Shown: positions 14,716 to 21,926 of the stretch, in pieces
Layout: each line of letters opens with the position of its first letter
Position numbering within the stretch: the stretch's first letter is position 1
Source: a bacterium
Lineage (GTDB): Bacteria; UBP13; UBA5359
Assembly (NCBI GenBank): GCA_028685295.1
Contig: JAQUEL010000020.1
Span: forward strand, 1-24,565
Direction of reading: 5' to 3'
DNA length: 24,565 bases
Position numbers and translations under genes: made by a program
The notes under the pieces: model-generated
What the model saw: the letters and a program-made list of their open reading frames with translations, nothing else
The model's database searches: none
What the model was told of the DNA's origin: nothing

Positions 14716-15582
14716 TCAGCGCATCAGGGGATATCCCATTCTCTGTCGTTCTTCCAGATACAATTCGGCACAGGTCCTGGCCAGGTTACGCACTCGGGCG
14801 ATATAGGCCGGACGCTCAGTAACGCTGATAGCGCCACGCGCATCCAGCAGATTAAAAAGATGCGAGCACTTCAACACATAATCGTAGGCCGGCAAAACCT
14901 GCCCCGCCTCGGCAATTTTACGGCTCTCAAGCTCATAGGCTTCAAAGAGGGAAGACAGCGTATCTATATCCGCCAGGTTGAAGTTGAAATCGGAAAATTG
15001 AACCTCTCCCTGATGATGTACATCGCCATAGGTAACATCATTCGCCCATTCGATATCGTAAACGCTATCTACTTGCTGAATATAAGTGGTTATTCGCTCC
15101 AGACCGTAAGTTATTTCAGCTGCAATGGAGGGTAGATCTATGCCTCCCACCTGCTGAAAATAGGTGAACTGGGTAATCTCCATCCCATCCAGCCAGACCT
15201 CCCAGCCTACACCCCATGCGCCTAAAGTAGGGGATTCCCAATCATCATGGATAAAACGCACATCATGCTCTTCCGGTACCAACCCCAGAGCTCTGAGACT
15301 ATCCAGATAAAGCTTCTGCACATTCTCTGGCGAGGGTTTGAGAAGCACCTGATACTGATAATAATGCTGCAGCCGATTGGGGTTCTCCCCATAGCGACCA
15401 TCGGTGGGACGCCTGGAAGGCTGAACATAGGCCACCTTCCAGGGTTCAGGGCCCAATGCACCCAGGAAGGTGGCCGGATGCATTGTTCCGGCCCCCATTT
15501 CAATATCATAAGGTTGCTGAATAACGCAGCCTTGATTAGCCCAGTACCGCTCCAGGGCCATAATAATATCCTGGAAATTCAC
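14716..15582 (-). CDS. glyQ: Glycyl-tRNA synthetase alpha subunit
   Basis: This is the catalytic class II chain of the alpha2-beta2 glycyl-tRNA synthetase, which activates glycine and charges tRNA-Gly. The sequence is almost entirely family signature: [81 protein letters not shown], and the ending [10 protein letters not shown] place the start at GTG 15582 (288 residues), because family members begin at M-x-FQDII and AGGA lies about 9 nt upstream. A longer reading from GTG 15603 adds seven residues and has no clear ribosome binding site. glyS follows after 11 nt. No T-box leader is present; control would come from the upstream recO/DUF4342 transcript. Confidence 0.96.
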   Translation of the reverse strand: MNFQDIIMALERYWANQGCVIQQPYDIEMGAGTMHPATFLGALGPEPWKVAYVQPSRRPTDGRYGENPNRLQHYYQYQVLLKPSPENVQKLYLDSLRALGLVPEEHDVRFIHDDWESPTLGAWGVGWEVWLDGMEITQFTYFQQVGGIDLPSIAAEITYGLERITTYIQQVDSVYDIEWANDVTYGDVHHQGEVQFSDFNFNLADIDTLSSLFEAYELESRKIAEAGQVLPAYDYVLKCSHLFNLLDARGAISVTERPAYIARVRNLARTCAELYLEERQRMGYPLMR

Positions 15583-15646
15583 GCTCTCAATTCCTCGCTT
15601 CACTCATCATTTAATGGTATCTTTGTTGGGGCCAGGCCCTCTCCTA

Positions 15647-16048
15647 CTATTCGCTTTCCAATTCGGCTATATTTTCGCCTTCGGCTACTTTCAGAGGCTG
15701 GCGACGCTGTTTATCCAGTTCCACCGTACTGCGAGTGATAAAGGCTGCTAGAAGCGCGGCGGCAATGGCACCTATAGACACCAGATGCACCGGGATATCA
15801 GCCAGCAGCCGGCCGCCATAGCGCACTTTAATACCGGTTACTTCCCAGTCACGAGCCATCTCCTCCACATCAGCGAAGAGTTCCATGGCCGAAACAAAGA
15901 CATCCTCACGTTCCTTGCGCCTTGCTTCCAGTTTGGCCAGTGCTTCAAGGATATCACCATCCGTCTCCTTCAATGCCCCCAGGGCTTCATCATAAGTAGC
16001 GCCCACTCTCTCTCGTATGACATCAACACTCTGTAGATCTATCGGCAT
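15647..16048 (-). CDS. DUF4342 protein with N-terminal UBA-like domain
   Basis: This 133-residue protein has two parts. The first (about 1-45) is a UBA/TS-N-like three-helix domain (VDVIRERVGATYDEALGALKETDGDILEAL), similar to the N-terminus of EF-Ts. The second (about 60-115) is a DUF4342-type segment with the pattern EVTGIKVRYGGRLLADIPVHL, leading into one hydrophobic helix (about 84-103) and a charged tail. The function is unknown; membrane association is likely. I choose ATG 16048 because GGAGGTGG lies 7 nt upstream; the longer reading from 16084 would translate this ribosome binding site. The gene lies between recO and glyQ, a neighbourhood I recall as common in clostridia. The link to glycyl-tRNA synthetase or RecO is unexplained. 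Confidence 0.85.
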   Translation of the reverse strand: MPIDLQSVDVIRERVGATYDEALGALKETDGDILEALAKLEARRKEREDVFVSAMELFADVEEMARDWEVTGIKVRYGGRLLADIPVHLVSIGAIAAALLAAFITRSTVELDKQRRQPLKVAEGENIAELESE

Positions 16049-16099
16049 GCTCAACCCACCTCCATATTTTGAATCTGTTCCCAAATACTCTTTACCATC

Positions 16100-16873
16100 T
16101 TATCCAGTGACTGCTCTCTTATTCTTACGCTCTTCCCTGACTTGCATCAGGAATTCACGGCTCCTGATCCTACTTTCAGAACGATAATCTATAAAGGCTC
16201 CCATGACCCGCTCTATCTCGATCAACAATTTCTCCGAGATACCAGCCCTGACTAATTGGCCGATATCGGTGATCAACAACAGACGCATCAGGCGTACCGC
16301 GTCCGCCGATACCGTTACCTGGTGAGCAGCCGAAGGTCGGCACTCCCGGCAGAGCAGGCCGCCGATGGAGACATCGAAGCGCCAGGCACTGCCCACCAGG
16401 GCACTGCAGCGGGCACAACGCTCCAATTGGGGACGATAGCCCAGCAGCGACATCAGGCGCACTTCAAATATTCTGGCCATTAAATCCGGCTCGGCTCCGC
16501 CTTCCAACAAACGCAATACAGCCCATAATAGATCGAAGATATCGTCATGAGCCTCCCGGGCTTCGGTGAAGCTGTCCACCAATTCTATAAAATAAGTAGC
16601 CATAGCCGTGAGGTAGAGATCCCCCCTGACGGCAGGCAGACCATCTATCAGCTCAGCCTGAGTGATTATATCCAGGTTCCGCCCTTCCGCCAAAAGGTAA
16701 TTGGCATATATAAACGGCTCCGTCCTGCCCCCCAGGCGGCTTTTAGGCTTTCTCGCTCCCTTAGCTACAGCACTTATTTTACCATAATTACGCCCGAATA
16801 TGGTAACTATCCTATCGGATTCTCCCAGAATTCGCCGTCTAAGCACTATGCCTTCTACTTTATACAAAGCCAT
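16100..16873 (-). CDS. recO: DNA repair protein RecO
   Basis: This is a recombination mediator that loads RecA on SSB-coated single strands with RecR (RecFOR pathway) and anneals strands. The 257-residue protein has an N-terminal OB fold (MALYKVEGIVLRRRILGESDRIVTIF...GKISAVAKGARKPKSRLGG) and a helical domain. A four-Cys zinc site inside the helical part has Cys153-x2-Cys156 and Cys175-x2-Cys178, typical of Firmicutes RecO. I place the start at ATG 16873, matching the family N-terminus with GGGAG 8 nt upstream. The open frame extends 33 codons further upstream, but that stretch would cover the promoter region and has no family match. It is the first gene of the run to glyS. Confidence 0.95.
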   Translation of the reverse strand: MALYKVEGIVLRRRILGESDRIVTIFGRNYGKISAVAKGARKPKSRLGGRTEPFIYANYLLAEGRNLDIITQAELIDGLPAVRGDLYLTAMATYFIELVDSFTEAREAHDDIFDLLWAVLRLLEGGAEPDLMARIFEVRLMSLLGYRPQLERCARCSALVGSAWRFDVSIGGLLCRECRPSAAHQVTVSADAVRLMRLLLITDIGQLVRAGISEKLLIEIERVMGAFIDYRSESRIRSREFLMQVREERKNKRAVTG

Positions 16874-16923
16874 ATTCTCTGCTCCCGCTATACTGTTGCT
16901 TGCATACATATGCACTAGAGCCA

Positions 16924-16932
16924 ATAATAGCA
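16924..16932 (-). promoter_or_regulatory. Extended -10 promoter of recO
   Basis: The minus strand reads TGCTATTAT, five of six -10 positions plus the TGn extension, about 50 nt upstream of the recO ATG. The -35 region (TAAGCA) is weak. Confidence 0.45.
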
Positions 16933-16967
16933 CAAATACGTCATTATGCTTAATAACCAACCGGGTA

Positions 16968-16983
16968 CACACACTGGTGTGTG
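16968..16983. promoter_or_regulatory. Dyad upstream of the recO promoter
   Basis: CACACAC-TG-GTGTGTG is a 16-bp inverted repeat about 35 bp upstream of the recO -10. It could be an operator; there is no T-tract. Confidence 0.3.
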
Positions 16984-17034
16984 CCTGCTTCAGGTTTCCG
17001 ATTTCTATTTACCCATAAATTATCATTGTGATTA

Positions 17035-17092
17035 CATAAGTAACGAAGGCCGGCGCTCCTTACGTGCTGCGCGCCGGCCTTCGTTACTTATG
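17035..17092. repeat. Perfect 22-bp inverted repeat (58-nt hairpin)
   Basis: Bases 17035-17056 and 17071-17092 are exact reverse complements, separated by a 14-nt loop. The arms are GC-rich near the loop (GGCCGGCGC) and AT-rich at the base (CATAAGTAAC). It lies between the nitroreductase stop and the recO promoter. No T-tract follows on either strand, which argues against an ordinary terminator, though it may still act as one or as an RNA-stabilising element. It could also be a dispersed palindromic repeat. No second copy is in the window. Confidence 0.8.
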
Positions 17093-17121
17093 GCTATCTG
17101 CTTATCCGAATACCGGAAGAT

Positions 17122-17211
17122 TCATCTGAACCCACCACCTGGCCGATATAGCCGGTTTGCTTCCTCAACATCCTCATCAATTAGGGCTTGTAATTCTTCT
17201 AGGCCCCCCAT
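17122..17211 (-). CDS. Possible 29-residue small ORF overlapping the nitroreductase stop
   Basis: An ATG at 17211 inside the last codons of the nitroreductase gene opens a frame of 29 residues (MGGLEELQALIDEDVEEANR...) ending at TGA 17122. The composition is protein-like (acidic amphipathic helix then a Gly-rich basic tail), but there is no ribosome binding site and no recognisable family. It could be a real microprotein, a +1-frame remnant of a longer C-terminus, or chance. Confidence 0.22.
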   Translation of the reverse strand: MGGLEELQALIDEDVEEANRLYRPGGGFR

Positions 17212-17711
17212 CTTTCATTGAAAAAGATCTCTTCTACAGAGCGCCGTTTCTTAGTAGCTGCGAGCGGTAGGCCTTCATCGGGATAGCCCAGCGGCGTCAT
17301 GGCTACCACTCTGATTTCTTCCGGTATGCCAAGAGCTTCCTTGATCACCTTCTCTTTCAGCACACGCCCGGCTACCCAGCAGGTTCCAAGGCCCTTATCA
17401 GCAGCTGCCAGGACCAGATGCTCCATAGCTATGGCCACATCCACCAGATAATAATCCTGTCCATTATTATGACCGGATCCTGCCGGGATCCCGCAGGCAA
17501 CTATACAGAGGGGCGCACCGAAATTATCTCCGGCTACGCGCTGCAGCATTTCCGGATCACGTACCAGTATAAAGCGCCAGCACTGTCCGTTATTCCATGA
17601 AGGGGCCAGCCGGGCAGCCTCTATAATTTCTCCTATAACGCAGCCGCAAATCGGATCTTTTTTATACTTTCTGATACTGCGTCTCTCCCTAATGGCTTGC
17701 ATAAGCTCCAT
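17199..17711 (-). CDS. Nitroreductase family FMN-dependent protein
   Basis: This is a small NAD(P)H:FMN oxidoreductase of the nitroreductase fold, normally a dimer in the cytoplasm. The 170-residue sequence opens with the FMN-phosphate-binding pattern (AIRERRSIRKYK) and has APSWNNGQCWRFILV. It also has the central helix AIAMEHLVLAAADKGLGTCWVAG and the closing GYPDE...KRRSVEEI..NERW, all typical. The natural electron acceptor cannot be deduced. The start ATG has TGGAGGA about 8 nt upstream. A GATAAT sequence preceded by TGCT (plus-strand 17725 region) may be its -10. It is not closely linked to a partner gene; the stop is followed by a tiny overlapping ORF and the 22-bp inverted repeat. Confidence 0.9.
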   Translation of the reverse strand: MELMQAIRERRSIRKYKKDPICGCVIGEIIEAARLAPSWNNGQCWRFILVRDPEMLQRVAGDNFGAPLCIVACGIPAGSGHNNGQDYYLVDVAIAMEHLVLAAADKGLGTCWVAGRVLKEKVIKEALGIPEEIRVVAMTPLGYPDEGLPLAATKKRRSVEEIFFNERWGA

Positions 17712-18116
17712 GAGTCATCCTCCATATATGAAATTATCAGCATGTTTCTCTATGTTCTGCCTGCCAGCCCATTTTTCCTGCTTCCGATGAGACACCATCA
17801 TCTTTTGAGATACGCCGCTCACAGAAAAAAGTGATGCTGTGTGTAGGCGAACGGAGATACAATCTTTATGCCAATTTAATCAAAGGCTATCAGAGGCAAT
17901 CATTGACCAACAAAGAGCAAGCGTGTTAAAATCTTTTGTTGGAGCGTGCAATCTATTCTTCTTCCGGCAGCACCTTCGCTTTACTTGAAAAAGCCTGTGG
18001 AGGCAACATCTCTTGAGAGAAAGAAATACTCTCCTTTTAATGTTAAGAAGTATATGTGAAAAGGTTTTTCTCATAACAACTAAAGCCATAGCATCTGCAT
18101 TGAGGAGGAAGATCAT
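17712..18116. other. 405-nt intergenic region between divergent nitroreductase and sensor kinase genes
   Basis: No convincing gene is present; the open frame on the minus strand at 17880-18122 has unlikely composition and no ribosome binding site. The region holds the leader of the kinase gene (promoter at 17903-17932), a small TCTC-TTGA-GAGA dyad near 18009, and otherwise nothing recognised. Confidence 0.5.
17903..17932 (+). promoter_or_regulatory. Candidate promoter of the PAS histidine kinase gene
   Basis: TTGACC (17903-17908), an 18-bp spacer and TAAAAT (17927-17932) resemble a SigA promoter. It implies a leader of about 175 nt. Confidence 0.45.
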
Positions 18117-19277
18117 ATGCATTATAACAATACTGATAAAAAGAGGCCCCAGCTGTCTGCCGAAGAAAACTCATCACCTCTCCCGGTGAGTTTTAACGAT
18201 ATATTTGCAAACAGCCTTGACGCAATCTTTATCAATGAGCTTGAGGAGGATGGGCTTCCAGGCAAATTCGTATACGTCAACAATATCTTCTGCTGGCGTT
18301 CAGGCTACACCCGTGAAGAGCTGCTCTCTATGTCACCGCTTGAGCTTATGGATCAGGAGATGCAAACGACTGCATCTGCTCTGGCCAGAGAACTTATGCT
18401 TAATGGAAGAATTCTTTTTGAGGCTCCATATATAGCCAAAGACGGCTGCAAACTGATATCCGAAACCGGCACTCATCGGTTCAAATTCGGCAATAAGGAT
18501 ATGATGCTCTCTATAATCAGAGATATATCCGGGCGCAGACAGAATGAGGAACGGATGCTGCATGCTATTAAGATGGAAACCGTCTGTAGATTGGCCGGTG
18601 GTATTGCACATGAATTCAATAATATACTTATGGGCATTTCCGGTTATTCACAGTTGGCCCTCAGACACCTGAAGGATAATACTTCACTGAAAAGGGATCT
18701 GGAATTGATAAGCGAGCTCGCGGACCGTGCAGCTGAACTTACAAGGCAACTGCTGACCTTTGCCGGGCGACAGCCCATCGATCCTTCTAATGCAGATGTC
18801 AATGAAATCGTCTCGGAAGCCGCCGACATGCTTGAACATATAACGATAAGCCAGGATGCGGAATTGATACTGACACTGACCGCTGAAACGGAAAAGATCT
18901 GTATTGATCAGAACCAGATAAAGCAGGTACTGCTGAATATTGTTATCAATGCCTGCGATGCCATGCTTGCTGGAGGAACAATCACCCTTAAAACCTCTGA
19001 AGCCATAATTGCTCCTGAAACCCAGGTTCCAGTTACCGGTCTCAAGCCGGGCAGATATGTACAAATTTCCATTACCGATACCGGTTGCGGCATGGATGAA
19101 GAGATCCGCCAGCATATCTTTGAGCCTTTTTTTACCACCAGGGCCTGCGGCGAAGGTACCGGGTTAGGACTGTCTACAGCTCACAGCATAATTGAGCAGC
19201 ATAAGGGCGGTATAGGGGTAACAAGCAAGCCGGGCAAGGGCACTACATTGGATATTTATTTGCCCCGCTCTGTTTGA
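18117..19277 (+). CDS. Soluble PAS-domain sensor histidine kinase (NtrB-like)
   Basis: This 386-residue protein has no membrane segment, so it senses a cytoplasmic signal. A PAS domain (about 25-145; DAIFINE...FVYVNNIFCWRSGYTREELL) is followed by HisKA with the phospho-accepting His165 in LAGGIAHEFNNILMGI. The ATPase domain follows, with an N-box around Asn278 (NIVINACDAM), G1 DTGCGMD (321-327), F-box FEPFFTT and G2 GTGLGLS (347-353). The H-box with HEFNN resembles NtrB/hybrid-type kinases. A Cys in the PAS domain (Cys59) and Cys111 could be redox-reactive, but no cofactor motif is clear. The start has GAGGAGGAAG about 7 nt upstream. It faces a response regulator tail-to-tail with only 6 nt between stops, so the two are likely partners although on opposite strands. 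Confidence 0.9.
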   Translation: MHYNNTDKKRPQLSAEENSSPLPVSFNDIFANSLDAIFINELEEDGLPGKFVYVNNIFCWRSGYTREELLSMSPLELMDQEMQTTASALARELMLNGRILFEAPYIAKDGCKLISETGTHRFKFGNKDMMLSIIRDISGRRQNEERMLHAIKMETVCRLAGGIAHEFNNILMGISGYSQLALRHLKDNTSLKRDLELISELADRAAELTRQLLTFAGRQPIDPSNADVNEIVSEAADMLEHITISQDAELILTLTAETEKICIDQNQIKQVLLNIVINACDAMLAGGTITLKTSEAIIAPETQVPVTGLKPGRYVQISITDTGCGMDEEIRQHIFEPFFTTRACGEGTGLGLSTAHSIIEQHKGGIGVTSKPGKGTTLDIYLPRSV

Positions 19278-19283
19278 GATCGG

Positions 19284-19901
19284 TCAGGTCTGCCTGCGCA
19301 GATAGGCTTCTTTGACATATTCAGGCTTGAACCTCCATTTGACGCCTACCTTTACGCCTTTAAGTTCCCCCCGTGATATCATTCTATAAACTGTTTGCAC
19401 AGAAACATTGAGATAGGAAGCCACCTCCTGCAGGCTCATCAACTTATCATGGGTATCGCCATATGCTTCCCGACCCTCCAACAGCATTTCCTTATCGGAT
19501 TCACTGGTCGCAGAGAGTGCCCGCAACCGATTACGCTGTGTATGCCGGTAAAGAGTACGCCAAATAATCTTACAGAGGACATCAGGGCTGAACGGCTTGG
19601 TCAGAAAATCTGATACCCCTCGGCGCATAGCGGCTATGACGTTCTCTTCACTGGGATACCCGGTAATCATCACTACCGGCAAATTATAATTCTCATCGAT
19701 GTACCCAGCCAGAAAGATACCATCGGCACCAGGCATCTTTATGTCCGTCACCACCAGATCAAACGTCTGCTCTTTCAACAACTCTATAGCCGCATTGCTA
19801 TCAGTGACGGCTTCAACCTCAAAGCCTTCTTCCGAGAGATAACTTATTAATAATTTCCTGATAACTCTTTCATCATCAACTACCAGGATTCGCTCCGCCA
19901 T
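19284..19901 (-). CDS. Response regulator with excisionase-type helix-turn-helix output
   Basis: This 205-residue protein combines a receiver domain with a DNA-binding domain unusual for response regulators. The receiver (1-120) has the acidic pair Asp9-Asp10, phospho-accepting Asp53 (VVTDIKMPG), switch Thr80 and Lys102 (LTKPF). A linker (about 121-153) leads to an HTH of the excisionase/MerR-like type (about 154-203). This has LMSLQEVASYLNVSVQTVYRMI, then the wing GELKGVKVGVKWRF, a pattern usually seen in phage and plasmid Xis-like proteins. The most likely phosphodonor is the convergent PAS kinase. The ATG at 19901 has AAGGA about 10 nt upstream and a clear promoter at 19943-19971 whose -35 overlaps a 10-bp-spaced direct repeat. 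Confidence 0.88.
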   Translation of the reverse strand: MAERILVVDDERVIRKLLISYLSEEGFEVEAVTDSNAAIELLKEQTFDLVVTDIKMPGADGIFLAGYIDENYNLPVVMITGYPSEENVIAAMRRGVSDFLTKPFSPDVLCKIIWRTLYRHTQRNRLRALSATSESDKEMLLEGREAYGDTHDKLMSLQEVASYLNVSVQTVYRMISRGELKGVKVGVKWRFKPEYVKEAYLRRQT

Positions 19902-19942
19902 TAATCATCATCCTTAGTGATAGAAACATTCAGTTCATCTCC

Positions 19943-19971
19943 ATTTTACTAAGGCCGTCATTTGCCGTCAA
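19943..19971 (-). promoter_or_regulatory. Promoter of the response regulator, with a direct repeat
   Basis: On the minus strand TTGACG (19966-19971), a 17-bp spacer and TAAAAT (19943-19948) form a good SigA promoter. GCCGTCA occurs twice on the plus strand (19954-19960 and 19964-19970), exactly one helical turn apart, overlapping the -35. This is a plausible activator or autoregulatory site. Confidence 0.6.
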
Positions 19972-19980
19972 TGGGGGGTA

Positions 19981-20466
19981 TCACTCGCCAAACAGCTCTA
20001 TGCCTTTTTTGGCCAGATTAAGACCCAATTTACGACAACGATCAGCATCAAAGCCCTCAGGGCTTTTACGTGAGACGGCCCCAAAGTGAGTAGGTGGTGC
20101 CCCGGTGACTACGCCACCGGAGTATACCAGCATACCTCGGACCAGCAGCCCCTGAATCATATTGATCTCGGTCAGCTCATATCCGCCGCCACCCGGCCAG
20201 GCAGCCGAGGCAAAAACCCCGGCCAGCTTTCCCTCCATACCGACAGGCAGAGTATCTATGCATTTCTTCATCTGCCAGCTCATAGTACCATAATAAGTAG
20301 GAGAGCCAAAGGCAACCACTGCGGCCTCACGCAAAGCATCCTCATTGAGATCTTCCACCGGCATAAGTATCACCTGCACGAGCTCCCCGGCTCCCTCAGC
20401 TACCAGTTCTGCCATATTGCGAGTGTTCCCCGTTTCCGAATGATAAATTATCACCATCTTGAGCAT
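19981..20466 (-). CDS. Flavodoxin-like FMN protein
   Basis: This is a 161-residue flavodoxin-fold protein, probably an electron carrier or a small quinone/flavin oxidoreductase in the cytoplasm. The FMN phosphate loop is Ser10-E-T-G-N-Thr15 (HSETGNTRNMAELV). A second FMN loop is SPTYYGTMS (55-63), and the third loop region is ASAAWPGGGGYELT (about 86-99), resembling the WrbA/NQO-type flavodoxin family. The ending (GFDADRCRKLGLNLAKKGIEL) is also typical of that family. The start ATG has GGGGAGGAGAG about 5-8 nt upstream. It lies 151 nt downstream of a Gfo/Idh/MocA gene on the same strand and just upstream of the response-regulator promoter. No redox partner is evident. Confidence 0.88.
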   Translation of the reverse strand: MLKMVIIYHSETGNTRNMAELVAEGAGELVQVILMPVEDLNEDALREAAVVAFGSPTYYGTMSWQMKKCIDTLPVGMEGKLAGVFASAAWPGGGGYELTEINMIQGLLVRGMLVYSGGVVTGAPPTHFGAVSRKSPEGFDADRCRKLGLNLAKKGIELFGE

Positions 20467-20536
20467 ACTCTCTCCTCCCCGGACCGCCTGCAGCGGTAGT
20501 TGTTGGTTGCCGGCTGTTTACTACCGATCTCCAGCA

Positions 20537-20555
20537 CCCTTGCAAGCCCTTGCAA
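20537..20555. repeat. Short direct repeat upstream of the flavodoxin gene
   Basis: CCCTTGCAA occurs twice with a 10-bp period (20537-20545 and 20547-20555). The TTGCAA cores are palindromic. It could be a tandem operator site for the flavodoxin gene, which starts about 70 nt away. The elements are short and chance is possible. Confidence 0.3.
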
Positions 20556-20617
20556 AAAGGCACTCTCTCAGTACGTTGTTTGACACCCATAGCACAAAGC
20601 ATACCGTTACCTGAGCT

Positions 20618-21778
20618 TTATACAGAGGGAAGATGCCAATCTTCCAGGCCCACAGCTACCGGCATTCCCCACCTGGCTGATTCCAGCAACTTCATGGCCA
20701 ATCTATTAACCGGCACAGCGCTCTCCACATCGCAAGGGTTCTTCCCCCTGCCTTCAATATGATCCAAAAAGCGGTCAAGCTGCTGATAATGCCCCTTGTT
20801 AACATTTAACCACCTGGGGGGCTCCCCGGCAGCATCGGCCCGTATCCGCTCTGCTTCAATGCTCTTCATATATCCTGTCATTCCCTGTTCCGTCGCCCAT
20901 TCACAGCCTTCAGCATACGGAAAAGTCTTTACAGCAAGTTCATCAGCCAGACCGCACTGCCTTACTTCTATATGCTGATCCATAGCTATGGTTATATTAT
21001 CGGCCGTAGCCTCAAACAGCTCCTTGGGATAATCGAAGTTACCTACCATAGTATGCTGCAAAGTGGTGATAGAACCGTCATTGAATTTTATCAGCAGAGT
21101 AAAATTGCCTCGGACGGAGCCTTCTGCAAACACACGCACGGGATAAGCATTATTAAGCCAAAGAGCCAGATCTATAAAATGTACCATCTCAGAGAACATT
21201 ATGCCCTCGTCATCCCAGAATATCCAATCTTTCCAGCTTCTGACATCATCGTTTACCCTCATTAGTATCTGCAACTGGCTCTCCTCCGGCAGCGGCGCTC
21301 TGCTTCCGGAACGGTCAACGGTAGGCCTAGTGGCTATCGTCTCGCCTGACTTGGCTCTATCCAGCAACCGCTTGAACTCCAGCATGGCCGGACTGGAGCG
21401 GCGGTTATGTCCCACGCACACCGGCACGCCGGTGCTGCGGGAAGCTTTGACGATATCCACCATCTCCTGCCGGCTAGGTGCCAGGGGCTTTTCGGTATAA
21501 ACAGGCTGGCCGGCTTCCAGAGCCGGAATTATGAACTCACCTCTTAGATTGGTATGGGTAGCCAGTACAAACAGGTCTATATCCTTATCGCCTATAAGCT
21601 TGTGCCAGTCCGTCTCCACCCTGTCGGCGCCGAATTTCTCCTTGCATATCTGCGCCGTAGCCGCATCAACATCACAGGTAACCGCCAGTTTAAGACGCGG
21701 ATTCTTTCGTATATTTGGTAAGTGAGCTTGTTGAGCCAGTGCTCCGCAACCCACCATGGCTACTCTATGTATCTTCAT
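20618..21778 (-). CDS. Gfo/Idh/MocA family NAD(P)-dependent oxidoreductase
   Basis: This 386-residue oxidoreductase acts on a sugar, inositol or related polyol substrate. An N-terminal Rossmann domain has the dinucleotide motif VGCGALAQQAHLP (9-21). The family signature Glu96-Lys97-Pro98 (YTEKPLA) holds the cofactor and catalytic Lys. The C-terminal alpha/beta domain includes MFSEMVHFIDLALWL, where the conserved Asp/His pair of the family lies. The second half (WKDWIFWDDEGIMF) resembles the dehydrogenases found with bi-domain inositol/sugar enzymes, but the substrate cannot be named. The ATG at 21778 has AAAGGAG about 11 nt upstream. The gene is divergent from the chromate-transporter pair and upstream of the flavodoxin gene. 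Confidence 0.9.
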   Translation of the reverse strand: MKIHRVAMVGCGALAQQAHLPNIRKNPRLKLAVTCDVDAATAQICKEKFGADRVETDWHKLIGDKDIDLFVLATHTNLRGEFIIPALEAGQPVYTEKPLAPSRQEMVDIVKASRSTGVPVCVGHNRRSSPAMLEFKRLLDRAKSGETIATRPTVDRSGSRAPLPEESQLQILMRVNDDVRSWKDWIFWDDEGIMFSEMVHFIDLALWLNNAYPVRVFAEGSVRGNFTLLIKFNDGSITTLQHTMVGNFDYPKELFEATADNITIAMDQHIEVRQCGLADELAVKTFPYAEGCEWATEQGMTGYMKSIEAERIRADAAGEPPRWLNVNKGHYQQLDRFLDHIEGRGKNPCDVESAVPVNRLAMKLLESARWGMPVAVGLEDWHLPSV

Positions 21779-21897
21779 CGCCTCTTAACTCCTTTAGTAA
21801 AGAATACGTACCTTCGTACTTTAACTATAATACTATATACCAAATGCAATGAAAACCCGCTAGCGCTAGTAGGATTTGTCCTTATCCTTCCACCTCA

Positions 21898-21906
21898 TGC
21901 TATAAT
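21898..21906 (+). promoter_or_regulatory. Extended -10 promoter of the chrA pair
   Basis: TGCTATAAT (21898-21906) is a perfect extended -10; TTGTCC lies 19 bp upstream as a weak -35. A perfect 10-bp palindrome CTAGCGCTAG (21860-21869) lies about 30 bp upstream of the -10 and may bind a regulator. The leader would be only about 15 nt and contains the GGAGG of the first gene. Confidence 0.55.
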
Positions 21907-21926
21907 CTTAAAATTGGAGGTATTGT

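Noticed and set aside
15583-15646. T-box leader before glyQ
   Set aside because: The gap is about 64 nt at most and has no T-box sequence or terminator; glyQS appears to be read from the upstream run.
17880-18122. 80-codon minus-strand frame upstream of the sensor kinase
   Set aside because: Covers the kinase ribosome binding site and promoter, has Cys/Arg/Leu-rich random-looking composition and no ribosome binding site.
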